A stretch of DNA of 64,000 bases from Lentibacillus persicus (GTDB taxonomy: Bacteria; Bacillota; Bacilli; Bacillales; Amphibacillaceae), in NCBI RefSeq assembly GCF_900112705.1, contig NZ_FOMR01000004.1, positions 124,001 to 188,000 of the forward strand, read 5' to 3'. Made by a program: the position numbers and the translations under genes. The stretch's first letter is position 1; the number at the start of each line of letters is the position of its first letter. This document shows, piece after piece, positions 17,771 to 26,672 of the stretch. The notes below the pieces were generated by a model. It had not been told where the DNA came from, did no database searches, and was given only the letters and a program-made list of their open reading frames with translations.

Positions 17771-19797
17771 GCCACGTTCACCACCCCAACACTTTGTACA
17801 TTAACCCCAGGTTCCAGATCGTTATATGATAAAACGGCGACTTGCGGCATAAAACGTTCCAAAAGTTGTTTTAGATACATTCTGACAGCCGGTGAACATA
17901 ACACAACTGCAGTTTCTTCCTGAAGCGTCATTTTTTCAACCTCTTCATGAATTGTCTTAACGATTTGTTCCTGAGATTCCGGATCGAGCGCTAAATAATT
18001 TCCAAATTCTGTTTGCTGGATGTTCTCAGCTATCATTTTTTCTGCTTTTCCTGATACTGTTATCACTTTTAAGGCCATATCATCACCTGCGTATTGTTTC
18101 GTTATTTGCGGAGCAAGCGACTGCCTGGCATACTCAGCCAGTAAATCTGTATCATTTGTCATTTTAGCGAAATCGGCCAGTGTCTCAAAGATAACCGGCA
18201 AATTGCGAACCGAAACGTTTTCCCGAAGCAGCTTTGCTAAAACTTTTTGGATATCGCCAATCGATAAGGGATCTGGTGTTACTTCCTCCACTAAAATCGG
18301 ATAATTTTCTTTTAAATGGTCGATTAATTGCTTTGTCTCCTGACGTCCCAGTAACGAATGAGCGTGTCTTTTTATGATTTCAGTTATATGTGTGGATACG
18401 ACAGATGGCGGATCCACCACGGTATACCCTGACAGTTCCGCTTCATCTTTATTTTCCTCACTAATCCACCTGGCAGGGAGCCCGAAAGCAGGTTCCTTTG
18501 TGTCGATTCCCTCAATTTCATCATCTATTTCCGGTGCCATTGCTAAATAATGATCAAGCAATAATTCACCGGAAGCAACTTCACTTCCTTTTATTTTTAA
18601 ACGATAGGCATTCGGCTCAAGTTGAATATTATCACGTATTCTAACTACCGGTACAACGACGCCAAGCTCAATCGCCAGCTGTCTTCGAATCATGACTACC
18701 CGGTCCAGTAAATCTCCTCCCTGGTCAGTATCTGCAAGCGGAATAAGGGCGTAACCGAATTCAAATTCGATAGGATCCATATTCAGCAGATTAATAACAT
18801 TCTCCGGTGCACTCATAGAAGACGCCTCTGACTGCTCCTCTTCCTCTGCAACAGGCACTTCAGCTTCGTTTGTCTGCCTGAGAAGCACGTATCCGCCAAG
18901 GGTGAGCAATCCGGCGAGCACGGTTGTCAGCATAAAATTAATTGGCGTCATACCTAATAGAAAAATAGCTCCGGCTGCGATAAATAGTAATTTTGGATAT
19001 TGCAGCAACTGTTCTGACACATCACTTCCCAAGTTGCCGGATGAAGTTGTTTTGGTGACCACTATACCTGTGGCTGTAGCTATCAGTAAAGCAGGAATTT
19101 GACTGACAAGCCCATCGCCAACCGTTAGGCGCATATATGTATTAATTGCTTCCGTAAAGCCTAAATCCATTTGTACCATGCCAATAATTAAACCGAAAAT
19201 AATATTAATCAGCACGATGACAATACCGGCAATTGCATCGCCTTTGACAAATTTGCTTGCGCCATCCATTGCACCATGAAAATCTGCTTCGTTTTCCACT
19301 TTTTCGCGCCGTTCTTTCGCCTGTTGCTCAGAAACCAAACCGGCATTTAAATCAGCGTCAATGCTCATTTGCTTACCAGGCATGGCATCAAGCGTGAAGC
19401 GCGCTGCAACTTCAGATACACGTTCAGCACCTTTCGTAATAACAAGAAATTGTATAATAACCAGGATAACGAATACGACAAAACCGACCAACGGATTGTT
19501 CCCTATAACAAATGAGCCGAATGTATCGACGACACCACCTGCGTTGGCTTCAGATAATATCGACCTGGTAGTTGATACATTTAAGCCTAGGCGAAACAGT
19601 GTCAGCAGCAACAATAACGATGGAAATATGGAAAATTGCAGCGCCTCTTGTGTATTCATAGAGACAAGTATTACGATAAGTGCCAGCGATATGTTGCATA
19701 TTATAAGTATACTTAACAGCCAGCCCGGCAGTGGCACAACAAGCATAATAATTATTAATATGACGCCTAATAATACTGATAAATCACGTGCTTTCAT
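17767..19797 (-). CDS. flhA: Flagellar export gate protein FlhA
   Basis: The nonameric ring of the flagellar type III export gate. Eight N-terminal membrane helices, with the conserved loop (FHIPEP-type region: MPGKQMSIDADLNAGL and EADFHGAMDGASKFVKGDAIAGI) between them, then a cytosolic domain of about 350 residues that docks export substrates. The frame is open to a GTG at 19827, but AGGGGG 9 bp before the ATG at 19797 gives MKARDLSVLLG and 676 residues, against 677 in B. subtilis. Confidence 0.97.
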   Translation of the reverse strand: MKARDLSVLLGVILIIIMLVVPLPGWLLSILIICNISLALIVILVSMNTQEALQFSIFPSLLLLLTLFRLGLNVSTTRSILSEANAGGVVDTFGSFVIGNNPLVGFVVFVILVIIQFLVITKGAERVSEVAARFTLDAMPGKQMSIDADLNAGLVSEQQAKERREKVENEADFHGAMDGASKFVKGDAIAGIVIVLINIIFGLIIGMVQMDLGFTEAINTYMRLTVGDGLVSQIPALLIATATGIVVTKTTSSGNLGSDVSEQLLQYPKLLFIAAGAIFLLGMTPINFMLTTVLAGLLTLGGYVLLRQTNEAEVPVAEEEEQSEASSMSAPENVINLLNMDPIEFEFGYALIPLADTDQGGDLLDRVVMIRRQLAIELGVVVPVVRIRDNIQLEPNAYRLKIKGSEVASGELLLDHYLAMAPEIDDEIEGIDTKEPAFGLPARWISEENKDEAELSGYTVVDPPSVVSTHITEIIKRHAHSLLGRQETKQLIDHLKENYPILVEEVTPDPLSIGDIQKVLAKLLRENVSVRNLPVIFETLADFAKMTNDTDLLAEYARQSLAPQITKQYAGDDMALKVITVSGKAEKMIAENIQQTEFGNYLALDPESQEQIVKTIHEEVEKMTLQEETAVVLCSPAVRMYLKQLLERFMPQVAVLSYNDLEPGVNVQSVGVVNVA

Positions 19798-19880
19798 GTA
19801 AGGTGTCCCCCTCTTGTCCCACGACACTTCCGGTTTTCGAATTTAGCTATGCCGTGTTGGCCGGCAGTTTTTAACAGGTC

Positions 19881-20966
19881 TTAAATTTTCTTTTCAATTC
19901 GATACACATAAGCGAGTATTTCGGCTACTGCTTTATAAAACGCTTCCGGTATTTCATCACCGATTTCAATCGTACTATATAGTTCTCTTGCAAGCATCTT
20001 ATCTTCTACTGTCGTTACATCATTTGCTTTGGCTATATCTCTAATCTTTAGAGCTATCTGGTCTGCACCTTTTGCGACGACATAAGGTGCAGCAAATTTC
20101 GTTTCATCATATTTGACCGCAATTGCATAATGAGTAGGATTTGTTATAACCACATCTGCCGAGGGTACTTCGCTCATCATTCGTCGTGTTGCCAAATCAC
20201 GCTGTCTTTCTTTTCGCTTCGATTTGATTAATGGGTCACCTTCCATATTTTTATGTTCATCTTTAACATCTTTTTTGGACATTTTAATGTTTTTCTCAAA
20301 ATCGAACTTTTGATAAACATAGTCAATCACTGAAAGGAACAAAAGCGCAATCGCTGCTGCGACTCCCATAATAATGGTAACTTCTCCAAAAAAACCAATT
20401 GCATTATCAGCGGTTTTGAAAGCAAGCATCATCATGTCATCTTTATAGAACCAAATTACGAAACTAGTAATTGTTCCAATAAAAACAATTTTGAGTAAGG
20501 ATTTTAAAAGCTCTATCAATGCCCTGGCAGAGAATACCTTTTTCGTCCCTTGAATAGGATCAATTTTTTTCAAGTCAAATTTCAGCGGTTCTGTTGTAAA
20601 TAAAAATCCAATTTGAGAGAAATTCGCAGCAAGACCGGCAACAACAGCAGCAAACATGACAGGAGCCACTATTATCCCCATTTCAATAAAGGATTCCATC
20701 ATGACCCTGTTCACGGAATTTAAAGTAACTTCCCAATGTATGTATTCTGTAAAAGTATGCTGATATAAGGACACCATATGGTTTTTCATGAAACTTCCAA
20801 AGACAAATAACATCATAAAGCAAAAGAATAATAAAAATGCTGTGTTAATGTCCTGGCTTTTAGCAACCTTTCCTTTTTTTCGCTCATCCTGTCGTTTTTT
20901 CGGAGTTGCTTTCTCAGTTTTTTCTTCAGCCCCGGCGAAATACTGTAAGTTTAACTTAAGCTGCAT
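19881..20966 (-). CDS. flhB: Flagellar export protein FlhB (autocleaving switch)
   Basis: Switches export specificity from rod/hook to filament substrates. Four membrane helices in the N-terminal half are preceded by the basic EKATPKKRQDERKKGKVAKS segment. The cytosolic domain contains the self-cleavage motif NPTH (VVITNPTHYAIAVKYD, about residue 275), which is intact. Length 361 (B. subtilis 360). It starts directly at the fliR stop, with GGGGGTG before it. Confidence 0.97.
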   Translation of the reverse strand: MQLKLNLQYFAGAEEKTEKATPKKRQDERKKGKVAKSQDINTAFLLFFCFMMLFVFGSFMKNHMVSLYQHTFTEYIHWEVTLNSVNRVMMESFIEMGIIVAPVMFAAVVAGLAANFSQIGFLFTTEPLKFDLKKIDPIQGTKKVFSARALIELLKSLLKIVFIGTITSFVIWFYKDDMMMLAFKTADNAIGFFGEVTIIMGVAAAIALLFLSVIDYVYQKFDFEKNIKMSKKDVKDEHKNMEGDPLIKSKRKERQRDLATRRMMSEVPSADVVITNPTHYAIAVKYDETKFAAPYVVAKGADQIALKIRDIAKANDVTTVEDKMLARELYSTIEIGDEIPEAFYKAVAEILAYVYRIEKKI

Positions 20967-21746
20967 TTAAGCACCCCCGAATAAACGCATTAAATCTCTC
21001 ATCGCCGTAAACATAGCTTCAAAAAGATTTTCCACAAGCACAATATAAAGACTCATAAAAACTAAAATAGCTGCAAAGCTGACAAAAATCTTCAATGGAA
21101 GACCAACTACAAACACATTCAGCTGAGGAACCGTTCTTGCTATAATGCCCAGTGCAACATCAACAAGAAAGAGACACCCTACAATCGGAATTGCCATCTG
21201 AAAGGCAATCAGGAACATTTGATTGAACGACTGGATAATAAATTCAGCAATGTTCTCATTCTGAAAATCTATAAAACCTTCAACAGAAATCAATTGATAA
21301 CTGTAAAATATGCCATCTATTAACAAATGGTGTCCATTAACCGATAATAGAAAGAGCAATGCAATTATGTAAAAATACTGCCCGATCAATGGACTTTGAG
21401 CCCCTGTTTGTGGATCGATGACATTGGCAATGGCAAAACCCATCTGAAAATCAATAAAACCGCCTGCGATTTGAACCGCCGAAAGTATAATATAAGCGAG
21501 CAACCCGATCAATAGGCCAACAATCGCTTCTTTAGCAAGCAATAAGACATAATTATAATCAACCGGCACTCCTGAAGCGTCTACTGTATAGTACATAATA
21601 AGCGCAAGAAAAAATGAAAAACCAATCTTAAAAGGTGTGGGGATCGTTGTATATGAAAACAGTGGCAAGGTTACAAAAAATGCTGCTATCCTGATAAACA
21701 CAAGTAAAAACACCGGTATAGCTGATAGATTAATAAGCTCCAACAT
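20967..21746 (-). CDS. fliR: Flagellar export protein FliR
   Basis: Integral part of the FliPQR export gate pore. The 259-residue protein is strongly hydrophobic with about six membrane segments, and has the family's conserved GFIDFQMGFAIANVIDPQTG loop near the middle and NVFVVGLPLKIFVSF near the end. It lies 4 bp after fliQ and abuts flhB, in the fixed order fliP-fliQ-fliR-flhB-flhA. Confidence 0.96.
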   Translation of the reverse strand: MLELINLSAIPVFLLVFIRIAAFFVTLPLFSYTTIPTPFKIGFSFFLALIMYYTVDASGVPVDYNYVLLLAKEAIVGLLIGLLAYIILSAVQIAGGFIDFQMGFAIANVIDPQTGAQSPLIGQYFYIIALLFLLSVNGHHLLIDGIFYSYQLISVEGFIDFQNENIAEFIIQSFNQMFLIAFQMAIPIVGCLFLVDVALGIIARTVPQLNVFVVGLPLKIFVSFAAILVFMSLYIVLVENLFEAMFTAMRDLMRLFGGA

Positions 21747-21749
21747 ATG

Positions 21750-22019
21750 CTAACCTGTAAACTGATTCAAATTTTGATATAAATTAACCGTAAACTCTAC
21801 CATTTGCGTCAGCATCCATGGCCCCAAAAACACGATTCCCAAAAATACAGCGATAATTTTCGGAATGAATGCAAGCGTTTGTTCCTGAATTTGGGTTGTG
21901 GCTTGAAAAATACTGACTAAGAGACCTACAGCCAAAGCCAAAATTAACAAAGGACCTGCAACAACCAAAATCACATACACGCCTCTTTCAGCCAGCGTTA
22001 AAACATACTCACTGGTCAC
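21750..22019 (-). CDS. fliQ: Flagellar export protein FliQ
   Basis: Small two-helix membrane protein of the export gate (89 aa, the standard length). Motif GLLVSIFQATTQIQEQTL between the helices is diagnostic. Starts with GTG behind AGGTG at 7-bp spacing. Lies 15 bp after fliP. Confidence 0.96.
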   Translation of the reverse strand: MTSEYVLTLAERGVYVILVVAGPLLILALAVGLLVSIFQATTQIQEQTLAFIPKIIAVFLGIVFLGPWMLTQMVEFTVNLYQNLNQFTG

Positions 22020-22034
22020 GCAGCAACACCTGCC

Positions 22035-22700
22035 TTAAAACCCTTGTAACAGGGATTGAGTTATTAAATACCAGCCGTCCACCAGGACAAATAATAAAAT
22101 TTTAAATGGCAATGATATCATAACCGGCGGCAGCATCATCATTCCCATTGACATCAGGACGCTTGCGACTACCATGTCAATAATTAAAAAAGGCACAAAA
22201 ATCATAAAACCCATTTGAAATGCAGTCTTCAGCTCACTGATTGCAAATGCCGGGACAAGTGTCGTTAGCGGAATATCCCCGATTGTTCCCGGTTGATCGG
22301 ACCCCGCATAGTCCATAAACAGCTGCAAATCCTGCTGCCTCGTATGGCCGGCCATAAAATCTTTAATTGGCAGACTTGCTCTGTCATATGCTTCATCAAG
22401 TGATATCTCCTCAGCAAAAAGCGGCTGTAATGCCTGATCATTTACTTCCTGGAAAGTCGGTGCCATGATAAAAAAAGTCAAAAACAATGCTAGACCAATT
22501 AACACCTGATTCGGCGGCATCTGCTGTGTCGCCAGTGATGTGCGCACAAAGGAAAGAACAATAACGATTCGAGTAAAACTGGTCATTAAAACCAAAATTC
22601 CCGGCGCCAAAGATAAAACGGTCAATAAGAGCAGAAGCTGTACACCAGTCGACACATTTTCGGGATCATTTGCAGAAAAAATATCCATTACTTCATTCAT
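22035..22700 (-). CDS. fliP: Flagellar export protein FliP
   Basis: Core of the export gate pore. Four membrane segments with the family hallmarks MTSFTRIVIVLSFVR, GLALFLTFFIM and the C-terminal VASVLMSMGMMMLPPVMISLPFK. Length 221, as in B. subtilis. No separate signal peptide is obvious. It overlaps the fliO gene by 8 bp. Confidence 0.97.
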   Translation of the reverse strand: MNEVMDIFSANDPENVSTGVQLLLLLTVLSLAPGILVLMTSFTRIVIVLSFVRTSLATQQMPPNQVLIGLALFLTFFIMAPTFQEVNDQALQPLFAEEISLDEAYDRASLPIKDFMAGHTRQQDLQLFMDYAGSDQPGTIGDIPLTTLVPAFAISELKTAFQMGFMIFVPFLIIDMVVASVLMSMGMMMLPPVMISLPFKILLFVLVDGWYLITQSLLQGF

Positions 22701-23358
22701 CGTGATTTTCCTTCTGATTCGGTTTTTGAATCATTTTATTACGATTTCGTTTTAATTTGTCTAGTTCAGATTTAAATAATTTACTGAATTCGCTTGATTG
22801 CCCTTCCTCTTTATTACTTCCGGATTTTTGCTGAAGAAGCGATCTTAAGCCGTTAATTTGCTGATTTTCTACTGAATGCTTTTTATGTAAAATCGCTTCT
22901 ATGGTAGCATCATCTGTTATTTCTTCCAGCAGTTCAACATTTTCACCTACACCTATCAAGTATACTTTTGATCCAATACGGACCGCCTGAACAGATTTAT
23001 TGGGGCCGACTGAAATTCCTCCAATATTTTCCATCCCTTTCCCTTGCTGAAACCGATTGCTGCGTTTGTTTAAAAATTTAAGTAATATATAGATAAGACC
23101 CAATACCAATAGTAGAGCAAAGATCATCTTAATCAGATTGATCAGCAATGAACCTGTACCAGTACTTCCGTCAGTTTCGGTCTTTTGTTGTTCACCTTGT
23201 TCTGTACCAGCAGGTGTTTTATCTGTTTCACCACAATCTTGATTTTCGATGCAGTCTTTGACATTCGATGCAGCGTGCCCCGTTTCACTTGGGAAAGCGA
23301 CCAAACACAGCCCTATAATGCAAATAAAAACCAGTCTGTTCCATTTCATAATATCCAC
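22693..23358 (-). CDS. fliO: Flagellar biosynthetic protein FliO (FliZ of Bacillus)
   Basis: Assists FliP assembly in the export gate. The layout is that of the Bacillus protein: N-terminal signal peptide (WNRLVFICIIGLCLVAFPSE), an extracellular linker rich in Thr, Gly and Glu, one membrane helix (MIFALLLVLGLIYILLKFL) and a basic cytosolic domain with SVGPNKSVQAVRIGSKVYLIGVGENV, typical of FliO. Start GTG 23358; ATG 23349 is equally possible. Confidence 0.93.
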   Translation of the reverse strand: MDIMKWNRLVFICIIGLCLVAFPSETGHAASNVKDCIENQDCGETDKTPAGTEQGEQQKTETDGSTGTGSLLINLIKMIFALLLVLGLIYILLKFLNKRSNRFQQGKGMENIGGISVGPNKSVQAVRIGSKVYLIGVGENVELLEEITDDATIEAILHKKHSVENQQINGLRSLLQQKSGSNKEEGQSSEFSKLFKSELDKLKRNRNKMIQKPNQKENHDE

Positions 23359-23364
23359 TCGTTT

Positions 23365-23727
23365 CTAACCCAGTGCTTTTCGGGTTGCCTCAAGAACCCG
23401 CTCCTCTTGAAAAGGTTTCACAATAAAATCCTTTGCTCCTGCCTGAATGGCATTGATAACCACATCCTGCTGCCCCATTGCGGAACACATGATGATTTTT
23501 GCGTTGTGATCAAGCACCATTAATTCTTTTAACACGGTCATACCATCTTTTTCAGGCATCGTTATATCCAGCGTGACGAGGTCCGGCCATAATTCGCTAT
23601 ATAGATCAATCGCCTGCTGCCCGTTCTGAGCTTCTCCAACCACTTCAAACCCGTTTTTTTCAAGAATATCTTTCAGCATCATTCGCATAAATGCTGCATC
23701 ATCCACTACTAATACGCGTTGACCCAT
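23365..23727 (-). CDS. cheY: Chemotaxis response regulator CheY
   Basis: Single receiver domain protein that binds the flagellar switch when phosphorylated. MGQRVLVVDDAAFMRMML gives the acidic pair, LVTLDITMPEKDG holds the phosphoacceptor Asp, MCSAMGQQ the conserved Ser/Thr region and AGAKDFIVKPF the Lys. The frame is open to a GTG at 23739; the ATG at 23727 matches the B. subtilis start. It stays in the fla operon between fliY and fliO although the kinase cheA and the other che genes are missing from this operon. Confidence 0.97.
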   Translation of the reverse strand: MGQRVLVVDDAAFMRMMLKDILEKNGFEVVGEAQNGQQAIDLYSELWPDLVTLDITMPEKDGMTVLKELMVLDHNAKIIMCSAMGQQDVVINAIQAGAKDFIVKPFQEERVLEATRKALG

Positions 23728-23756
23728 CTTGGCACACACCCCCTATTTTAAGTACG

Positions 23757-24869
23757 TTACTTCAGGTTCATAAGCCGGTCCGTCTGACTTATAATATCTG
23801 TAACCCGGACACCAAAATTCTCATCAATCACCACGACTTCACCCTTAGCAACCAATTTTTCATTTACCAGTATATCCACAGGTTCACCTGCCAGTTTGTC
23901 AAGTTCAACAATCGATCCGGCAGACAACTTCAGTATGTCTTTAATTGATCTTTGGGTCCGACCTAGTTCAACTGAAACTTTTAAAGGAATATCCAACAGC
24001 ATATCAAGATTCCGTTTTTCGTTTTGTATGCTTTCCTGAGGTCCAAAGTCAGAAAACGAGGCCTGCTGAATGGATGACTTCGGGCTTACATTATCCCCGA
24101 TAAATTGAGGAGAATTATTATCACCATCAGACCGCGGGTGGGCTTCTGTCTTTGTCTTGTCTGGCGTCACAGCACGCTCTTCCCTGCTTTTAACTGATGA
24201 AGCTTCGCTAAGCCTTCTGACCATTTCTTTCGCGAATGAAAGCGGGATTATCTGTACAATATCAGAATCGATTAAATTTCCAATGTTAAATTGATAGGTT
24301 ACTTTGACAAAATAATTCTCATTTACAATAGCTTTTTTTCTTTGAATACTTCCACTTTGACCAATCGTTACTTCGGGCGAGGATGTACTGACAGGCGCTT
24401 CATAAATAGTCGACATGCTGGAAGCTGCAGTCTCGGTCAATTTATTCATGACTTCCTGTAGCGAGCTTATATGGTGCTCTTTTAATGTGGTCTCAGGTGC
24501 TGTTTCATCCCCGCCGAGCATAATGTCTGCGATAATTGTAGCGACATCTGATTTCATTAAAAGAACATTTTGTCCATCCAGCCCTTCAACGTAGTCTGCA
24601 TAAACAACTAAAGGCTCAGTGTTAAATTCGTCATCCAACGCGTTTTTTGTAATTACCGATACCCGGGGAGCTGCAATCTCCACTTTTTGATTTAATAGTG
24701 TTGACAAAGTTGTTGCCGAATTTCCAAATGAAATATTGCCTATTTCCCCCAGCGTATCAATTTCCATCGTAGTTAATAAATCTGGTGAATGAGAGCTGGT
24801 TATCTCTTCTTCCTCACTTATCTTAAGCAATGCATCAATTTCATCCTGGGAAAGTTTTCCGTCATTCAT
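23757..24869 (-). CDS. fliY: Flagellar switch protein FliY (CheY-P phosphatase plus FliN domain)
   Basis: Three parts are visible: an N-terminal peptide LSQDEIDALLK that resembles the CheY-P binding motif of FliM, a CheC/CheX-type phosphatase domain with two Exx(x)N motifs (LGEIGNISFGN near residue 40 and LQEVMNKLTETAA near 140), and a C-terminal FliN domain (LLDIPLKVSVELGRTQRSIKDI, about 285-370). A Ser/Pro/Asp-rich linker joins them. So the switch keeps a signal-terminating phosphatase. The second ATG (24869), with GGGGG 7 bp upstream, was preferred to that at 24875. Overlaps fliM by 8 bp. Confidence 0.96.
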   Translation of the reverse strand: MNDGKLSQDEIDALLKISEEEEITSSHSPDLLTTMEIDTLGEIGNISFGNSATTLSTLLNQKVEIAAPRVSVITKNALDDEFNTEPLVVYADYVEGLDGQNVLLMKSDVATIIADIMLGGDETAPETTLKEHHISSLQEVMNKLTETAASSMSTIYEAPVSTSSPEVTIGQSGSIQRKKAIVNENYFVKVTYQFNIGNLIDSDIVQIIPLSFAKEMVRRLSEASSVKSREERAVTPDKTKTEAHPRSDGDNNSPQFIGDNVSPKSSIQQASFSDFGPQESIQNEKRNLDMLLDIPLKVSVELGRTQRSIKDILKLSAGSIVELDKLAGEPVDILVNEKLVAKGEVVVIDENFGVRVTDIISQTDRLMNLK

Positions 24870-25857
24870 CCTCATTCCCCCTTTTTAATTCTTTAAGTAC
24901 TTGTACAGCCATTTTATAGTTGGATTTTCCAGGTTGGACATGAAACTTCGGCTGATTATTAATTTGCAACTCCAATGGTTGATCAATCGGCTCATTCAAT
25001 GCGATCACATCACCTTTATGTAAATGCAGCAGTTCATCAACGGTGATAGTGGTGTTACCGAGAAGTGTTTTAGCTTCCACTTCTGCTTCTTGAATGTTTG
25101 TATGCAATTTTTTGTAGGCTTCCGGATCCTGCTTTTTCGTGTGGGTTTGCATCCAATAATGAACCGAGAGTCTGCGTATAATTGGTTCCAGTACGATATG
25201 CGGAATACATATATTAATCATGCCGGTTGTCTCACCAATTGTTGTATTGAGTGAAACGATGATGACAGTCTCATTCGGTGCCACAAGCTGCAAGAATTGT
25301 GGATTGATTTCAAAATCTTCCAGAATTGGATTAACTTCAACTATTGAGGACCAGGCTTCATATAAACTTGAACTGGACTTTTCAAAAAGCTGAGACATAA
25401 GCATAGTTTCAATCTCTGTCAAATTTTCCACTTTGTTGATACTTTTTCCTCTTCCGCCCAGCTGTCTGTCAATCATGGCGTAGGCAATATTCGGATTAAC
25501 TTCCATTAAAATTCGGCCATCCAGCGGCTGAACACTGAACGTATTCAAGACCGTCATTTTTGGAATCGAGCGGATAAATTCCTCATAAGGAATTTGATCA
25601 ACAGAAGCGACTGAAATATTGACATATGAACGAAGCTGGCCTGAAAAGTAAGTCGTCAGCAAACGGGCATAATTTTCATGTATGCGTGCAAGACTGCGAA
25701 TCTGGTCTTTTGAAAAGCGCAGTGCTCTTTTAAAATCATAGACTTGCACCCTTTGCTCCTCTTTCTCCTGTTTCAATTCTTCAGCATTCATCTCACCTGA
25801 TGAGATAGCTGTCAGTAATTCGTCAATCTCATTTTGCGAAAGAATCTCCTCCACCAA
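24862..25857 (-). CDS. fliM: Flagellar motor switch protein FliM
   Basis: C-ring protein that binds CheY-P and sets rotation direction. The N-terminal EILSQNEIDELLTAISSGE is the CheY-binding helix, followed by the middle domain (GGRGKSINKVENLTEIE and the MINICIPHIVLEPIIRRL region) and a C-terminal SpoA/FliN-like domain. Length 331 (B. subtilis 332). Directly upstream of fliY in the operon. Confidence 0.97.
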   Translation of the reverse strand: MVEEILSQNEIDELLTAISSGEMNAEELKQEKEEQRVQVYDFKRALRFSKDQIRSLARIHENYARLLTTYFSGQLRSYVNISVASVDQIPYEEFIRSIPKMTVLNTFSVQPLDGRILMEVNPNIAYAMIDRQLGGRGKSINKVENLTEIETMLMSQLFEKSSSSLYEAWSSIVEVNPILEDFEINPQFLQLVAPNETVIIVSLNTTIGETTGMINICIPHIVLEPIIRRLSVHYWMQTHTKKQDPEAYKKLHTNIQEAEVEAKTLLGNTTITVDELLHLHKGDVIALNEPIDQPLELQINNQPKFHVQPGKSNYKMAVQVLKELKRGNEDE

Positions 25858-25903
25858 AGTTTCTCACCTCCATTATGGAGTCTCTTACCGGAAATCTGTG
25901 AAA

Positions 25904-26323
25904 CTACTGTATAATTTTATTGACTGTATAAACCTCTGTAATTTTTCCTTTTTCCATAACCTCATTTAATTTCAGCTGAACAGCTGCTTCCAAGTCTGAA
26001 AGCCCGGACTTGAATTTATCTTTCTCCATGGTGGCAAGTTCTTTGATAAGAATATTTTTTAGCTGAAATTCTCTTTTTTCAGCTTCTTTTTTTGCCTTAT
26101 CACTATCCGTTACAATCTGAAACTGTATTCGTACAAACGAGCCATCTTTCAAGTCTGTTGTAATTTCGGGCGTTTCGTACGAATGATCCAGAACTTTATC
26201 AATCGACTGGGCACTCCCTTCATCCGGGCCGCCTGTTATATTCAGTACTATAACCAACGCGGCACCAGCTGCAAGTAAAAGCACTGCAAATGAAGTCATC
26301 ATTATTTTTGTAAGTTTACCCAT
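25904..26323 (-). CDS. fliL: Flagellar basal-body protein FliL
   Basis: Single-pass membrane protein near the stator, with one N-terminal helix and a periplasmic/outer domain. MGKLTKIMMTSFAVLLLAAGA is the membrane anchor and ETPEITTDLKDGSFVRIQFQ is the conserved FliL motif. The open frame extends far upstream but overlaps swrD; the start at 26323 (or 26329) gives about 139 residues, matching B. subtilis (140). Confidence 0.95.
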   Translation of the reverse strand: MGKLTKIMMTSFAVLLLAAGAALVIVLNITGGPDEGSAQSIDKVLDHSYETPEITTDLKDGSFVRIQFQIVTDSDKAKKEAEKREFQLKNILIKELATMEKDKFKSGLSDLEAAVQLKLNEVMEKGKITEVYTVNKIIQ

Positions 26324-26543
26324 CGTCATCACCTGTCTCTTGAATACTGCCCGTAAGACCAATTTGCTTATAATAAGCTGTTGCCCGCCTGGAAACTTCC
26401 GCCTCCGAGTCTTTGACAACGATTTTCTTTCCATTTGTTAATGTAATCGTTGTATCAGGATAAGACTGAATCTGTTCGATCATCAGTGCATTGAGTGTAA
26501 ATAAATCGCCCAGCTGAATCATATGTTGGTGAGGCTGGGACAT
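26316..26543 (-). CDS. swrD: SwrD/FlbD family flagellar protein, 5' end disturbed by a repeat
   Basis: SwrD (YlzI) raises flagellar torque in B. subtilis. The core FTLNALMIEQIQSYPDTTITLTNGKKIVVKDS is clearly FlbD/SwrD, and the gene sits between flgE and fliL as expected. The start is odd. The usual MI(x)(x)TRLNG opening is replaced by MIQLGDLFTL, about 4 residues shorter. No ribosome binding site lies before that Met (26522), and the open frame begins with MSQPHQH, encoded by the end of the repeat at 26531-26660. A good Shine-Dalgarno lies on the far side of the repeat at 26661-26670. The coordinates give the open frame; true translation start is uncertain and the gene may be poorly expressed. 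Confidence 0.85.
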   Translation of the reverse strand: MSQPHQHMIQLGDLFTLNALMIEQIQSYPDTTITLTNGKKIVVKDSEAEVSRRATAYYKQIGLTGSIQETGDDDG

Positions 26544-26660
26544 AAGAGTTTTCGTTGAAGAAAAATCCGAACTAGCAAAGTAAGTGCTGCAAATTACCCG
26601 CTCCAGAAATATTGCTATGTTCGTCTTTCACAATGAACTTTTTAGCTATGTACCAGCCTC
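26531..26660. repeat. Small dispersed repeat between flgE and swrD
   Basis: A 130-bp element with terminal inverted repeats: GAGGCTGGGACATA at 26531 and, at the other end, TATGTACCAGCCTC, its complement with one change. The interior keeps CGAACTAG...TAAGTGCTG...CCGCTCCAGAAATA, which resembles the left arm of the large repeat at 49081-49140. It is best read as a shortened, decayed member of the same family or of the element at 63586-63829. Confidence 0.8.
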
Positions 26661-26670
26661 CTCCCTCCTA
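26661..26670 (-). promoter_or_regulatory. Displaced ribosome binding site of swrD
   Basis: The minus strand reads TAGGAGGGAG two bases after the flgE stop codon, a strong Shine-Dalgarno with no start codon at proper distance. The next gene's conserved start is 140 bp away across the repeat. This is where swrD's ribosome binding site should be in an undisturbed operon. Confidence 0.6.
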
Positions 26671-26672
26671 AC

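Noticed and set aside
19800-19880. TGCCG/CGGCA hairpin between flhB and flhA
   Set aside because: The stem is short and no T-tract follows on the transcribed strand, so it was not called a terminator.
26329-26434. 35-residue N-terminal extension of FliL
   Set aside because: It is swrD sequence read in another frame; the membrane anchor begins at the proposed start and the length then matches the family.
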